From assembly GCF_900233005.1 (NCBI RefSeq), contig NZ_LT960611.1, forward strand, positions 3,286,001 to 3,350,000: a stretch of 64,000 bases of DNA, given 5' to 3'. Shown here one piece after another: positions 42,161 to 51,882 of this stretch (position 1 is the first letter of the stretch; each line of letters begins with the position of its first letter). Both the position numbers and the translations under genes were made by a program. Under the pieces are notes generated by a model, which was not told the origin of the DNA, did no database searches, and saw only the letters and a program-made list of their open reading frames with translations. Origin of the DNA: Vibrio tapetis subsp. tapetis (lineage in GTDB: Bacteria; Pseudomonadota; Gammaproteobacteria; Enterobacterales; Vibrionaceae).

Positions 42161-44494
42161 AACATGTTTTTAAGACGCATCAATTCACGGAACTGCCTAA
42201 CAAACAGAGCCTGAGCCTCTTCATCAGGAAGGGTATCGACAGAATCAACCGTTGGCGTAATTGCCATTAACGCTTCGTAAGCCTTATCAAAATCAGCTAG
42301 CAGTTCTTCAAATGGCGGTATCACGATTGATTCATTCGGCTGCTTATTAGAGAACAATGTAAAGGCATCATCTGCTGCTTTCTTCAGGTTGCGGAAACAG
42401 ACCACATTACCGTGAGACTTGGTTTCATCTAACAGGCGGTTAGTTCGCGAGAATGCTTGAATGAGTCCGTGATTCTTTAAGTTCTTATCGACATATAGCG
42501 TATTAAGTTTTGGAGCGTCAAAACCCGTTAGAAACATGTTTACGACAAGAAGAATATCGATCTCTTTAGCTTTTACTCGCTTAGAGATGTTCTTGTAATA
42601 GTTATAGAATGACTCGTTATCCTTGGTCGTATAGCTTGTACCAAACATCTTGTTATAGTCGCCTATGAAAGACTCAAGCTTATCTCGGCTGTGCAGTTTT
42701 ACGGCGTCTCCATCGTTAAGATACTTCGCAGCGACTTCTTGAACCTCTGCTGCATCACTATTGCCTAGCTCGTATTCTTCCTCTTCATTGGCTTCATAAC
42801 TAAAGATGGTCGCCACTTTGAGGTTGTGCTTGCCTTCCGCTTTCTTCTTCGTAAGCAATTCGTAGTATTGGACTAACTCTGGCACACCCGACACACAGAA
42901 CATCGCGTTGTAGTCACGGCTGTGCGTCTTTCTTCGGTGATGAGTAATGATGTAGTCGGTAATTTTATCAAGACGCGCAGGAGAGCTTAGAAGCTCTTTA
43001 GTGTCGATATCTTCTACTTCAATATCAAGATTGTTGTTCGAACCATCTTTGTACTGATAGCGCCCCACATACTCAATAGCAAACTTCAGAACGTTATTGT
43101 CACGAATCGCATCAACAATCACATAGGGGTGTAAACATTCGCCAAAAAGGTCTTTTGTGGTTTTCTTTATGGATTTCTTAGCGACTGCGTTTTCAGCAAA
43201 GATTGGGGTACCTGTAAAGCCAAACAGCTGAGCCCCCTTGAAGAACTCGGTGATGTTCTGGTGCGTATCACCAAACTGGCTGCGGTGACACTCATCGAAG
43301 ATAAAAACAATACGTTTATCTTGTAGCGCTTCCATCTCATTTAAGTAGCGCTTTTTAGTCACCACGTTATTGAGCTTTTGTAGCGTAGTAACGACAAGCT
43401 TACTGTTGCGATTCTCGTTAATCTTTTTACCTTTAATTGGCTTATCGATTAACTGGTGAAACAGCATATTGGTATTGTCTGTGCTATCAACACAACCTTT
43501 GGCAAAGGCATTAAATTCTAATGCTGTTTGGTAATCGAGGTCTTTACGGTCAACAACAAAAACGACTTTATCGACTTCACTTAATGAAGTCATAATCTGC
43601 GCAGCTTTAAAAGATGTCAGCGTTTTACCTGAACCCGTGGTATGCCATATGTAGCCATTCAAGTCGGAAGTTTTGACTTGTTTAATGATCTCTTCCACTG
43701 CATAGAACTGATACGGGCGCAGCACCATTAAGAACTTACCTGTCTCGTTCAAAACTATGTACTTGGTCAACATCGCTGTTAGGTGCGACGTTGTTAGGAA
43801 AGCACTAGCAAAGCTCGGAAGCTGGCTAATTCTCTTGTTATCAAAATCCGTCCAATCAAAAGTTTGCTTAGCGGACATCTCGCTATTATTAGAGAAATAC
43901 TGAGTATTAACCCCATTAGAAATCACGAACAGTTGAATATAATTAAACAGACCGTGGTTGGCATGATAGGAATGCTTTTGATAGCGCTTAACTTGATTAA
44001 ACGCCTCTTTTAACTCAATACCACGGCGTTTAAGCTCAATTTGAATAAGAGGAAAACCATTCACCAATACCGTCACGTCATAACGGTTGGTATAGATACC
44101 CTTCACTGTAATTTGCTGGGCAACCTGAAACTTGTTTTTACTGGCATCATCAAACAACGTAAGGTGTCGGCTATCACCATCATCCAAGGTAACATCGATG
44201 TGGTCGCGCAATGCCTTCGCTTTGGTGAAGATATTACCTTTCTCTAGCTTACCCAATACCTGACGAAACTCAATGTCTGAAAGCGAACATTCATTCACTT
44301 TTTCAAGTTGAGTTTTTAGGTTCGCTTCAAGCTCTGCATTGTCTTTAAGCGCAATAGCTTCAAAGCCTTGAGTGCAAAGCTGAGCAATTAAGTTATCTTC
44401 TAATTGTTGTTCTGATTGATAAGCCATGTGACGATTTACTTTCCTTGGGTGCCTTTATGTAAAACCCTAACTGATAGGGCTATGCATGTAACAG

Positions 44495-45721
44495 TTACAC
44501 AAACATCTGTTGAAGTAAGCCTTTCTTAAATTGTTTGGTTTGTTCTACCTGTTCTGCGATAGCTTTGATTTTGACATCGATAGCCTGTAGGAAATGAGTG
44601 ATTTTTTGCTGCTCCTCCAAACAAGGAAGATGAACTTTAGTTTTCAACCAACCTTGAGTTTTGAAAAGCAACTTTTCAATATGAACACCATCACTATTGG
44701 TGAAGAACGCTCTACGCATAAAAGGAATCGCTGTAAATCGATTGAAATATTCGATATCTAAAAGCTCTTCAACTGGACGGAATACATTGTATTCATTTGA
44801 AACAATAGCGCCGTCAAGTTCTGAAGGAACTAGCCCACACGCGCCATGTACAATTTGTCGCTTCGAAATGACGAACTCATTTTCATGAATAGTAAATTGG
44901 TTCTTCACAAGTACATCTTTACCTTTGAAGTGTCCGCGACTTTTCACACCACCAAACCCACGTTTAACAGTTATAAGCTCATAGATTTCTTCATCCCCCA
45001 TTTTTAAAGAGTCTGACTGTAAAAGTAAGATTTCTTTTAATGCATACTCTTTCCACTCGGGAAACGCATTACCGTCTTCATCTTTAAAGCGAATTTGCTG
45101 GTTGAAAATCTGTTGCATCACACCTTTTTTGTACTCTTTGAATAGACGATGCTTTTCCGTTAGTTGGCTGATTTTAGTATCTATAGAGGTTAGAAAGTCA
45201 GCAACTTTTTGTTGCTCTTCTAGACTGCAAAATAAAACTGGAAACGACCCAACATCAAAACTAGTAATGTTGGGATCTTTTCGACTACTCGCAGCAAATC
45301 GTCTCCACCTTGATATTTGAGCGTTTAAATAATGCTGCAAGTACTCAGAATGCACTTCATCTTTTCTAGGGTTTAGTACTGAAAGAGCTTGGTTTGTTGC
45401 AGATGGCTCTTTGAGCAGTCCAGTACGACCAATTTGTTTAAAGCCTCCATACATAGCGACAAGTACACTTCCAACAGGCTGTACTTTCAATGACGTTTCT
45501 TTTAAGGCTAAATCCGTCACTTTCTCTTCAGTATCATTAATAAGCGAATTATTGAGGTCTGTAGTTTTTACCCAAGGGATATAACCATTTCTGAAGTACT
45601 CTTTATTGGAGCGTAATGGTGTTGAACCAGATTTGACAGAGCAAAAGCTGCGGATCTTCTTTTTCTTATAAGACTGATCAAAGCCATCAAAACGGAGCCT
45701 TGGTACTAAATCATCAATCAT
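44495..45721 (-). CDS. hsdS: type I restriction specificity subunit HsdS
   Basis: Recognises the bipartite target through two TRDs. The 408-residue protein shows TRD1 (about 10-180) and TRD2 (about 225-385), each followed by a conserved coiled-coil spacer: EEQQKVADFLTSIDTKI and EEQQKITHFLQAIDVKI, then FKKG(L/V)(L/M)QQ(M/I)F. It ends normally. Its start overlaps hsdM by 4 bases (ATGA). The exact site cannot be predicted by eye. Confidence 0.95.
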   Translation of the reverse strand: MIDDLVPRLRFDGFDQSYKKKKIRSFCSVKSGSTPLRSNKEYFRNGYIPWVKTTDLNNSLINDTEEKVTDLALKETSLKVQPVGSVLVAMYGGFKQIGRTGLLKEPSATNQALSVLNPRKDEVHSEYLQHYLNAQISRWRRFAASSRKDPNITSFDVGSFPVLFCSLEEQQKVADFLTSIDTKISQLTEKHRLFKEYKKGVMQQIFNQQIRFKDEDGNAFPEWKEYALKEILLLQSDSLKMGDEEIYELITVKRGFGGVKSRGHFKGKDVLVKNQFTIHENEFVISKRQIVHGACGLVPSELDGAIVSNEYNVFRPVEELLDIEYFNRFTAIPFMRRAFFTNSDGVHIEKLLFKTQGWLKTKVHLPCLEEQQKITHFLQAIDVKIKAIAEQVEQTKQFKKGLLQQMFV

Positions 45722-47289
45722 CCTCTCACCTCAAACGGTACATCAATTCCTAACTCTAGGCAGAATTCAGCAATTGACTGTTCACTCTCTAGCATTGTTT
45801 TATCATTGCTAATTAGTAACTTTGATACTTCCTCTAAGTTGACTGCAACTTCCTCTTCAAAAGTATCAACATAACGAGGGATATTGAGGTTGTAGTCATT
45901 CTCATTTAAATCAGCGGGTGTCGCTAAAAAAGAAAATTTATCAATTGTTTGGCGCTTAGTTACCGCATCAAGAATACGCTGCAAATCTTCCTCACGCATT
46001 ACATTGTTGTTGGTACCTTTCTCGAAGTAACTACTCGCATCAATAAATAACACGTCATCATCGACTTTACGATTTTTCTTCAACACCAACACACAAGTTG
46101 GAATAGATGTACCAAAGAATATATTGGCAGGTAAACCAATCACCATATCTAGATAGTTTTTCTCTTTGATAAGGTGCTGACGAATATGCCCTTCTGCAGC
46201 GCCGCGGAACAACACACCGTGGGGCAGAACTACAGCCATGGTGCCGTTATCATCAAGTTGATGAACCATGTGCTGAACAAAAGCAAAATCCGCTTTTGAT
46301 TTAGGAGCAAGCTTACCGTAGTCAGAAAAACGCTCATTGTTTAGATGCAAAGGATTTGCAGACCAGTCAGCAGAGAATGGAGGATTGGCTACTACCGCGC
46401 TAAAGCGTTGCTCGATATGTGCTGGGGTTTCTAGCGTATCGTCATTTTGAATGTCGAAACGATTGTAGTGAACATCGTGCATAATCATGTTCATACGAGC
46501 TAAGTTATAAGTACTTGGGTTTTGCTCTTGTCCGTAGAATTTTAAATCTGGGTTATTAGCTTCTTTGGCAACACGGAGCAACAAAGAGCCAGAACCACAC
46601 GTTGGGTCATAAACAGATTTAAGATTTGGATTATCAAGCGTCACAAGCTTAGCTAGCAGCTTAGAGACCATTTGTGGTGTATAAAACTCGCCAGCTTTTT
46701 TACCCGCACCGCTGGCAAACATACCAATTAGATACTCGTAAGCATCACCAAGAATATCAATTTCACTGTTTTCTAAGTGGAAATCGATGTTATCTAGGTG
46801 CTCAAGTACTTTGGCAATCAGTTTGTTACGAGCATCTGGCGTTTTACCTAGCTTATTTGAAGTTAGGTCTAGCTCATCAAACAGGCCGTTGAAATCGTCA
46901 GCACTGTCTGCGCCCATAGTGCTTTGTTCAATGTCATTAAGAACATCACGTACATCATCAAGAATGAACTCGCCATTAGCGCCAGCTTCAGCAACTACAT
47001 GAAACAGCTCTGATGGCTTAAAGAAGTAACCTAGTTTGTCTAGTGCTTCTTCTTGGACAGCCTCTAGATACTCTTGGCCTTCATCACTCTTTTCATCAAT
47101 TTGAGCAAACTGGATACCATCCTCTGAAAGCAGTTCATCAGCGTAACGGTTTAGCTTATCTGATAGATATTTGTAGAAGATCAGGCCAAGGATGTAATCA
47201 CGAAAATCATCGGCAGACATGTTACCGCGAAGGGTATTGGCGATGTTCCAAAGCTGTTTCTTTAGTTCTTGTTGATGCTGTTCGACCAT
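45718..47289 (-). CDS. hsdM: type I DNA methyltransferase subunit HsdM
   Basis: N6-adenine methyltransferase core of the type I enzyme. The 523-residue protein has the N-terminal HsdM_N helical domain (LWNIANTLRGNMSADDFRDY), motif I DPTCGSGSLLLRVA and motif IV ANPPFSADW, both canonical. GEFYTPQMVSKLLAKL precedes motif I as usual. It lies 11 bases after the fusion gene, with which it shares long nearly identical tracts. A normal N6-adenine methylase is predicted. Confidence 0.95.
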   Translation of the reverse strand: MVEQHQQELKKQLWNIANTLRGNMSADDFRDYILGLIFYKYLSDKLNRYADELLSEDGIQFAQIDEKSDEGQEYLEAVQEEALDKLGYFFKPSELFHVVAEAGANGEFILDDVRDVLNDIEQSTMGADSADDFNGLFDELDLTSNKLGKTPDARNKLIAKVLEHLDNIDFHLENSEIDILGDAYEYLIGMFASGAGKKAGEFYTPQMVSKLLAKLVTLDNPNLKSVYDPTCGSGSLLLRVAKEANNPDLKFYGQEQNPSTYNLARMNMIMHDVHYNRFDIQNDDTLETPAHIEQRFSAVVANPPFSADWSANPLHLNNERFSDYGKLAPKSKADFAFVQHMVHQLDDNGTMAVVLPHGVLFRGAAEGHIRQHLIKEKNYLDMVIGLPANIFFGTSIPTCVLVLKKNRKVDDDVLFIDASSYFEKGTNNNVMREEDLQRILDAVTKRQTIDKFSFLATPADLNENDYNLNIPRYVDTFEEEVAVNLEEVSKLLISNDKTMLESEQSIAEFCLELGIDVPFEVRG

Positions 47290-47300
47290 TTAGGGAAACT

Positions 47301-49790
47301 CTAATTTGATTGTTGAAATTGAACTCTAAGGTGATCCCACATCTCTCGACCAGCAAGTTGGTCGGTGGATCCTGTCGGAGATCTTACATAAAACGTATTT
47401 TCTTTACCTAAAAAACAAGGTTGATTTGCTCGACTGCATTTTACCACCAAGACAGGTGATTCTTTGATTGTTTCAAGATCAATTTGAATAAATGTATAGA
47501 AGCTCTCTCCTATCAGAGACTTCACCTTATTCTTGAAATGAAGTAAAAACTTATCCGCAGAGCCACTGTGAAACATTGAAAACTCTTCCTCTAGCCCAGT
47601 AATTTTCTGATCATCATCGACTCCAACGAAAAGTACCCCTCCACTAGAATTTAAAAAACCTGCTATCGTCTTCAAAGAAGATACTTCTAACTTTAACTCC
47701 TTGATTGGCTTATATGCCTTATTGTTTTTACATTGCCTAACATCCAATGAAAAAGTTTCTTTGAACTCTGTTGTTGAGTTTTCACCCACCCGAATTTGCT
47801 GTAACAATTGTTCTTGATAGTTAGCTTTGTCAACATACTGGGCAGTAGTATCTAGCCTGATTAACAGGTCTTTAGAAAAAGTCGGCTTAAAAATAATATC
47901 TTCTTGATACTTTAAAAGCTTTTCTCTTATCGACTTTATAGCTTGGTTGGATTCAATACATGCCTCTTGAACCTTTAGAGGAGGAACCGAAGCTATTAAG
48001 TTATTCTTTATAGATTCCAGATTTAAAGTCTTCACCACCCCGCCAGTCTTTGCTGCACAGTCCATTAGAATCAACTGACCCACTTGTGACTGAAAAAACA
48101 GCTCTAGATACTGTGCATTAACTCGATTTCTATTAAAAACTAGAACAAAGTCGCCATTTGTTATCTCTGTGTTTGGATTTGGGTTTGCACTCACTTTTAT
48201 TGTCTTCCCAACCGATTTCGAGATGACAAGCGTATTCTCTAAAGCTTGCTCTTCTGCCTCACTCTTGAATCGAAAAGAATAAAGGACGTATTGAATAAGC
48301 AAACTCGCTTCGTACTCCTGAAATTGCTCTTTGAGTCCTTGTAAGTAAATCGACTGAGGTGAAGCATCTACATAGCGAGATATATTCAGGTTGTAATTGT
48401 TTTTGGCAAGGTCGGATTGTGAAGCCACATAAGAAAAGCGGTCAGTACTCTTACGCCTAGAAACAGCATCAAGAATTCGTTGCAAATCCTCTTCACGTAT
48501 ATAATTAGCGTTGCTACCTTTTTCAAAGTACTGGCTAGCATCGATAAACAAGATATTTTCGTCAACTTTTCGGTTCTTCTTAAACACCAAAACACAAATA
48601 GGAATGCCAGTTCCGAAAATTATGTTAGCTGGTAGGCCTATAACCATATCTAAATAATTTTGACTTTCGATTAAGTATTGACGAATACACCCTTCAGCCC
48701 CCCCGCGAAATAGCACCCCATGAGGCATTATAACAGCCATAGTACCGCTATCACTTAGCTGGTAAATCATGTGCTGAATAAACGCATAATCTGCTTTAGA
48801 CTTCGGGGGTAACACTCCAGAACCAGAAAATCGTTCACTTTTAAGATGCTGTGGATTAGCAGACCAATTCATAGAAATCGGTGGGTTAGCTACAATGGCA
48901 TCAAAGTGATGACCTTGATGCTGTGGTGCTTCTAAAGTGTCATCATTTTTAATATCGAAATGATTGTAGCTAACGCCATGCATAATCATGTTCATACGCG
49001 CTAGATTATAAGTACTAGGGTTTTGCTCTTGTCCGTAACATTTGACATCTAGATTGCGGGATTCTCTAGCTGCCTGGAGTAGTAATGAGCCGGAACCACA
49101 AGTAGGGTCATAAACAGACTCAATATCTTCATTTCCTAAAGTAACCAGCTTTGCTAACAGCTTTGATAATATTTGAGGTGTATAGAATTCACCTGCTTTT
49201 TTACCTGCACCGCTAGCAAACATACCAATTAGATATTCGTAAGCATCACCAAGAATATCAATTTCACTGTTTTCTAAATGGAAGTCGATGTTATCTAGGT
49301 GCTCAAGTACTTTAGCAATCAGTTTGTTACGAACATCTGGCGTTTTGCCTAACTTGTTTGATGTTAAGTCGAGCTCATCAAATAGGCCGTCAAAGTCATC
49401 GGCACTATCTGCGCCCATAGTGCTTTGTTCGATATCATTCAGAACATCACGCACATCATCAAGAATGAACTTACCGTTGGCACCAGCTTCAGCAAGTACA
49501 TGAAACAACTCTGATGGTTTAAAAAAATAGCCTAATACATTTCTTGCTTCTTCTTTAATCGCTTCTAAATACTCTTGACCATCCTCGCTCTTCTCATCAA
49601 TTTGAGCGAATCGAATTCCATCATCTAAAAGCAATTCATCAGCATAACGAATCAATTTATCTGACAGATATTTGTAGAAGAGCAGACCAAGAATATAGTT
49701 GCGAAAGTCATCACCTTGCATTTGACCACGCAGATGAGTGGCAATTTGCCATAATTGTAGGTTTAATTCTTTTTGATACTGTTCAACCAT
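47301..49790 (-). CDS. HsdM-like / half-HsdS / AlbA_2 (Schlafen-type) fusion protein
   Basis: An 829-residue protein of unusual architecture. Residues 1-474 resemble the neighbouring HsdM (motif I DPTCGSGSLLLQAA), but motif IV reads ANPPISMNW, with Ile replacing the aromatic that stacks on the flipped base. Residues about 480-660 look like one HsdS target-recognition domain (NRVNAQYLELFFQSQVG ... IASVPPLKVQEACI). Residues about 668-829 form an AlbA_2 domain (STTEFKETF, LNSSGGVLFVGVDDD). It could be a methylation-state sensor or a second specificity module. Function is not known to me. Sits between a helicase gene and hsdM in one operon. Confidence 0.85.
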   Translation of the reverse strand: MVEQYQKELNLQLWQIATHLRGQMQGDDFRNYILGLLFYKYLSDKLIRYADELLLDDGIRFAQIDEKSEDGQEYLEAIKEEARNVLGYFFKPSELFHVLAEAGANGKFILDDVRDVLNDIEQSTMGADSADDFDGLFDELDLTSNKLGKTPDVRNKLIAKVLEHLDNIDFHLENSEIDILGDAYEYLIGMFASGAGKKAGEFYTPQILSKLLAKLVTLGNEDIESVYDPTCGSGSLLLQAARESRNLDVKCYGQEQNPSTYNLARMNMIMHGVSYNHFDIKNDDTLEAPQHQGHHFDAIVANPPISMNWSANPQHLKSERFSGSGVLPPKSKADYAFIQHMIYQLSDSGTMAVIMPHGVLFRGGAEGCIRQYLIESQNYLDMVIGLPANIIFGTGIPICVLVFKKNRKVDENILFIDASQYFEKGSNANYIREEDLQRILDAVSRRKSTDRFSYVASQSDLAKNNYNLNISRYVDASPQSIYLQGLKEQFQEYEASLLIQYVLYSFRFKSEAEEQALENTLVISKSVGKTIKVSANPNPNTEITNGDFVLVFNRNRVNAQYLELFFQSQVGQLILMDCAAKTGGVVKTLNLESIKNNLIASVPPLKVQEACIESNQAIKSIREKLLKYQEDIIFKPTFSKDLLIRLDTTAQYVDKANYQEQLLQQIRVGENSTTEFKETFSLDVRQCKNNKAYKPIKELKLEVSSLKTIAGFLNSSGGVLFVGVDDDQKITGLEEEFSMFHSGSADKFLLHFKNKVKSLIGESFYTFIQIDLETIKESPVLVVKCSRANQPCFLGKENTFYVRSPTGSTDQLAGREMWDHLRVQFQQSN

Positions 49791-49872
49791 GAGAGCTCAG
49801 TTACATATATTCAAGTTTATGGCATTGTAACTGAAATAAAGAGTTAACTAGAGTGCAGAGATCATTTTTAAT

Positions 49873-51255
49873 CTACGAAGCGGCTAGAAAGGCTGAAATT
49901 ACGCGCTGCTTAAAAATTCCCAATCGAAGTTCGTCGAATGCACAAAGAGATCCGGTTGAATTGGAGCCTGCGTCGATAGTATTGCTCCAGTTCAATTTTG
50001 AGGTCACTTCATCTCGGTCTTCTAGGAAGCGATTATCACTTGAATGAGCACGTTGAGATCCTAACTCAAACTCTATCAATTTCTCTATTTTTGCAAACAT
50101 ACAAGAGTCAGGAATGTCTTGTTCAATCCGTTCCGAAAACTTAATCAGGCTTTGCTCTGCAAAAGTAAATAGCCACGCTTGTTGGTTTGCTGGCCCATTA
50201 ACTCTAAGAATTCGCCCAAGAACCTGTCGAAAATACAGCTCGGTTTTAACAGAGCTCATATGGCAACTAACTTGAAGCCGAGGGATATCCGTTCCTTCGC
50301 TGATCATCCCTACGCTGACAATCCATTGAACATCACTTTGACGATAACGTTCTATTTCAGTTAAAGGTTCTTCATGACGGTAAGTAACTATTGAGACTGT
50401 TTGATCGTACTTTTGAACGAGTATCTTCTGAATTGATTTCGCATGCTGAACGGATGAAGCAACAACTAAACCTCCTGCGCCTGGCGATTGGGTGCGGATT
50501 TCTGTGAGCTTTTTACAACCGAGCCCAAGTAGGTATTCCATAGCTTCTTGGTTATGTATGACACTTTGATATGAAGTTTTTGTTTGCTTAAGCATTTCTA
50601 AGATTGAAGAAAACGATTCAACTTTCTCATCACTGGTCACTGAAAGATGTTCGTTATCAACCAACACCAACTTTGGAGATCGGCAAACCTTATCGACAAT
50701 TGCTTGCTTTAAGGTGTATTGATAATCAACGAGGATTTGACCTTCAGGGTCACTATATTCAGACATTACTATTGGTAGAGAGTCTGAACGCCATGGAGTA
50801 CCTGACATAGCAAGTGTGTAGGTCGCGAGCCCTTGAATCTTAGTAAGTACTTGCTGGCCCCAAACGTTCGCATTTTCAAGTTCAGACCCAGAGCAATGGT
50901 GGATCTCATCAAATACAACAAATACTCGATGGTTACGTAATGTCTTCCAAAAATCATCATTAAGGAATTGAATAGATTGGTATGTTAACGACTGTCCAAT
51001 AGAGCCTAATCCGCCATTAAAAGTGCAATTCAGAGCCTGAGAAAAGGTTCTTTTAATTCCATCAGAAACCGTTAAAGATGGAGAGAAGCACAATACAAGG
51101 TCGACCATATCATTGCTAAGCAACTTTGATGCAACTGTTGCAGCGAGCACTGTTTTACCGGCGCCAGGAGTTGCTTGGCAAAAGAAGTGCTGTTGATTTT
51201 CCCTAAATTTCTGTAACGCTTTTTCAGAACATTCTACCTGCCAATGTCTTAACAC
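49873..51255 (-). CDS. superfamily 2 DEAD/DEAH helicase
   Basis: A 460-residue DNA/RNA helicase-like ATPase: Walker A ATPGAGKTVLAATVAS (about residues 28-43), DEIHHCSG (motif II), AMSGTPWRSD (motif III) and YFRQVLGRILRVNG (motif VI). It resembles RadD- or UvrB-type cores without a recognised extra nuclease. Its start overlaps the winged-helix gene by 7 bases. It is 83 bases upstream of the fusion gene. Its placement suggests it works with the fusion. Confidence 0.85.
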   Translation of the reverse strand: MLRHWQVECSEKALQKFRENQQHFFCQATPGAGKTVLAATVASKLLSNDMVDLVLCFSPSLTVSDGIKRTFSQALNCTFNGGLGSIGQSLTYQSIQFLNDDFWKTLRNHRVFVVFDEIHHCSGSELENANVWGQQVLTKIQGLATYTLAMSGTPWRSDSLPIVMSEYSDPEGQILVDYQYTLKQAIVDKVCRSPKLVLVDNEHLSVTSDEKVESFSSILEMLKQTKTSYQSVIHNQEAMEYLLGLGCKKLTEIRTQSPGAGGLVVASSVQHAKSIQKILVQKYDQTVSIVTYRHEEPLTEIERYRQSDVQWIVSVGMISEGTDIPRLQVSCHMSSVKTELYFRQVLGRILRVNGPANQQAWLFTFAEQSLIKFSERIEQDIPDSCMFAKIEKLIEFELGSQRAHSSDNRFLEDRDEVTSKLNWSNTIDAGSNSTGSLCAFDELRLGIFKQRVISAFLAAS

Positions 51256-51779
51256 GGTTGGTCGCCCTCTGAGAGAGTTTTCAGGACACTCTCCAATCCA
51301 TTCATCTTTCCAAGCAACTGCGCTGAACGTTCTCTTGCTTGCTTTAACAGTGGAACTAAGCGACTCTCAAGTTCAGGGAAGCGGCACCTTAATGAATGGT
51401 ATTCATCTATTTCACCAAGCACGATCTCCAATTCACCTTTGTATTCGTTGCTCTCTCGGAATAGCACAGAGTAATCCGATGTAGATTGCTTTACCGAAAC
51501 TTCACGTTCAGATTTTCTTCGAGGCACAACTTCAAGTTCTATAAATTGTTCAGTTTGAAAATACCTTTTGTTCCTTCCTTCCCCCTCGCTTCGAAGCCAA
51601 CCCCTTTGTTGATATTGCCATATTTGTCGATAAACCTTCTTCCGAGCTTCATCAAGATTCTGTGTACTACACCCATCATTTAATGAGACATCCCTTGCCT
51701 CTATAACAGAAAAACCATCCATTCTTTTTTCAATCAACAACTTGTGCATTACTGCACTGATTTTTATAGAACGTTTCAT
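51249..51779 (-). CDS. winged-helix plus coiled-coil protein
   Basis: A 176-residue protein of unknown function. Residues 1-75 look like a winged helix (SAVMHKLLIEKRMDGFSVIEA ... VYRQIWQYQQRGWLRSEGEG), and residues about 105-170 a coiled coil (YKGELEIVLGEIDEYHSLRC; PELESRLVPLLKQ). It overlaps the helicase gene and is the first gene of the cargo operon, facing the XRE gene. It may be a DNA-binding partner of the helicase or a second regulator. Confidence 0.65.
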   Translation of the reverse strand: MKRSIKISAVMHKLLIEKRMDGFSVIEARDVSLNDGCSTQNLDEARKKVYRQIWQYQQRGWLRSEGEGRNKRYFQTEQFIELEVVPRRKSEREVSVKQSTSDYSVLFRESNEYKGELEIVLGEIDEYHSLRCRFPELESRLVPLLKQARERSAQLLGKMNGLESVLKTLSEGDQPC

Positions 51780-51801
51780 GTACCAGTTACACCAATTAAA
51801 A

Positions 51802-51853
51802 TACTAAGGATTGCTTAGTATACAGAAATCAGTAAAACTAAGAAAATCTTAGT
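51802..51853. promoter_or_regulatory. two palindromic operators between XRE gene and R-M operon
   Basis: TACTAAG-GATTG-CTTAGTA (51,802-51,820) and ACTAAG-AAAAT-CTTAGT (51,837-51,853) share the form CTAAG-N5-CTTAG, centred 34 bases apart, about three helical turns. They lie in the 103-base gap between divergent genes, typical of controller-protein operators. Confidence 0.8.
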
Positions 51854-51882
51854 CACATAGAGCCAATTAGTATGAATCATAA

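Larger units (their letters stand above)
39710..44427 (-). pseudogene. hsdR: type I restriction subunit HsdR, split by an IS
   Basis: Motor and nuclease of the type I system. The N-terminal part (42,151-44,427) has the nuclease site (YDVTVLV ... IQIELKRRG, PD-ExK type), Walker A HTTGSGKT, DECH box IFDECHRS, FTGTPIF and QAFSRTNR. The C-terminal part (39,710-40,331) continues the protein. An IS (40,332-42,160) separates them. Removing it with one copy of the 3-base duplication restores KNM-LGNFADFD in frame, about 960 residues. The truncated product keeps nuclease and motor domains but loses the C-terminal domain, which binds the MTase core. Follows hsdS by 67 bases. Confidence 0.9.

Noticed and set aside
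46787..47002. Plus-strand reading frame inside hsdM, repeated at 49,288-49,503
   Set aside because: It mirrors the conserved hsdM codons of both copies; similarity reflects the opposite strand and no start site is supported.
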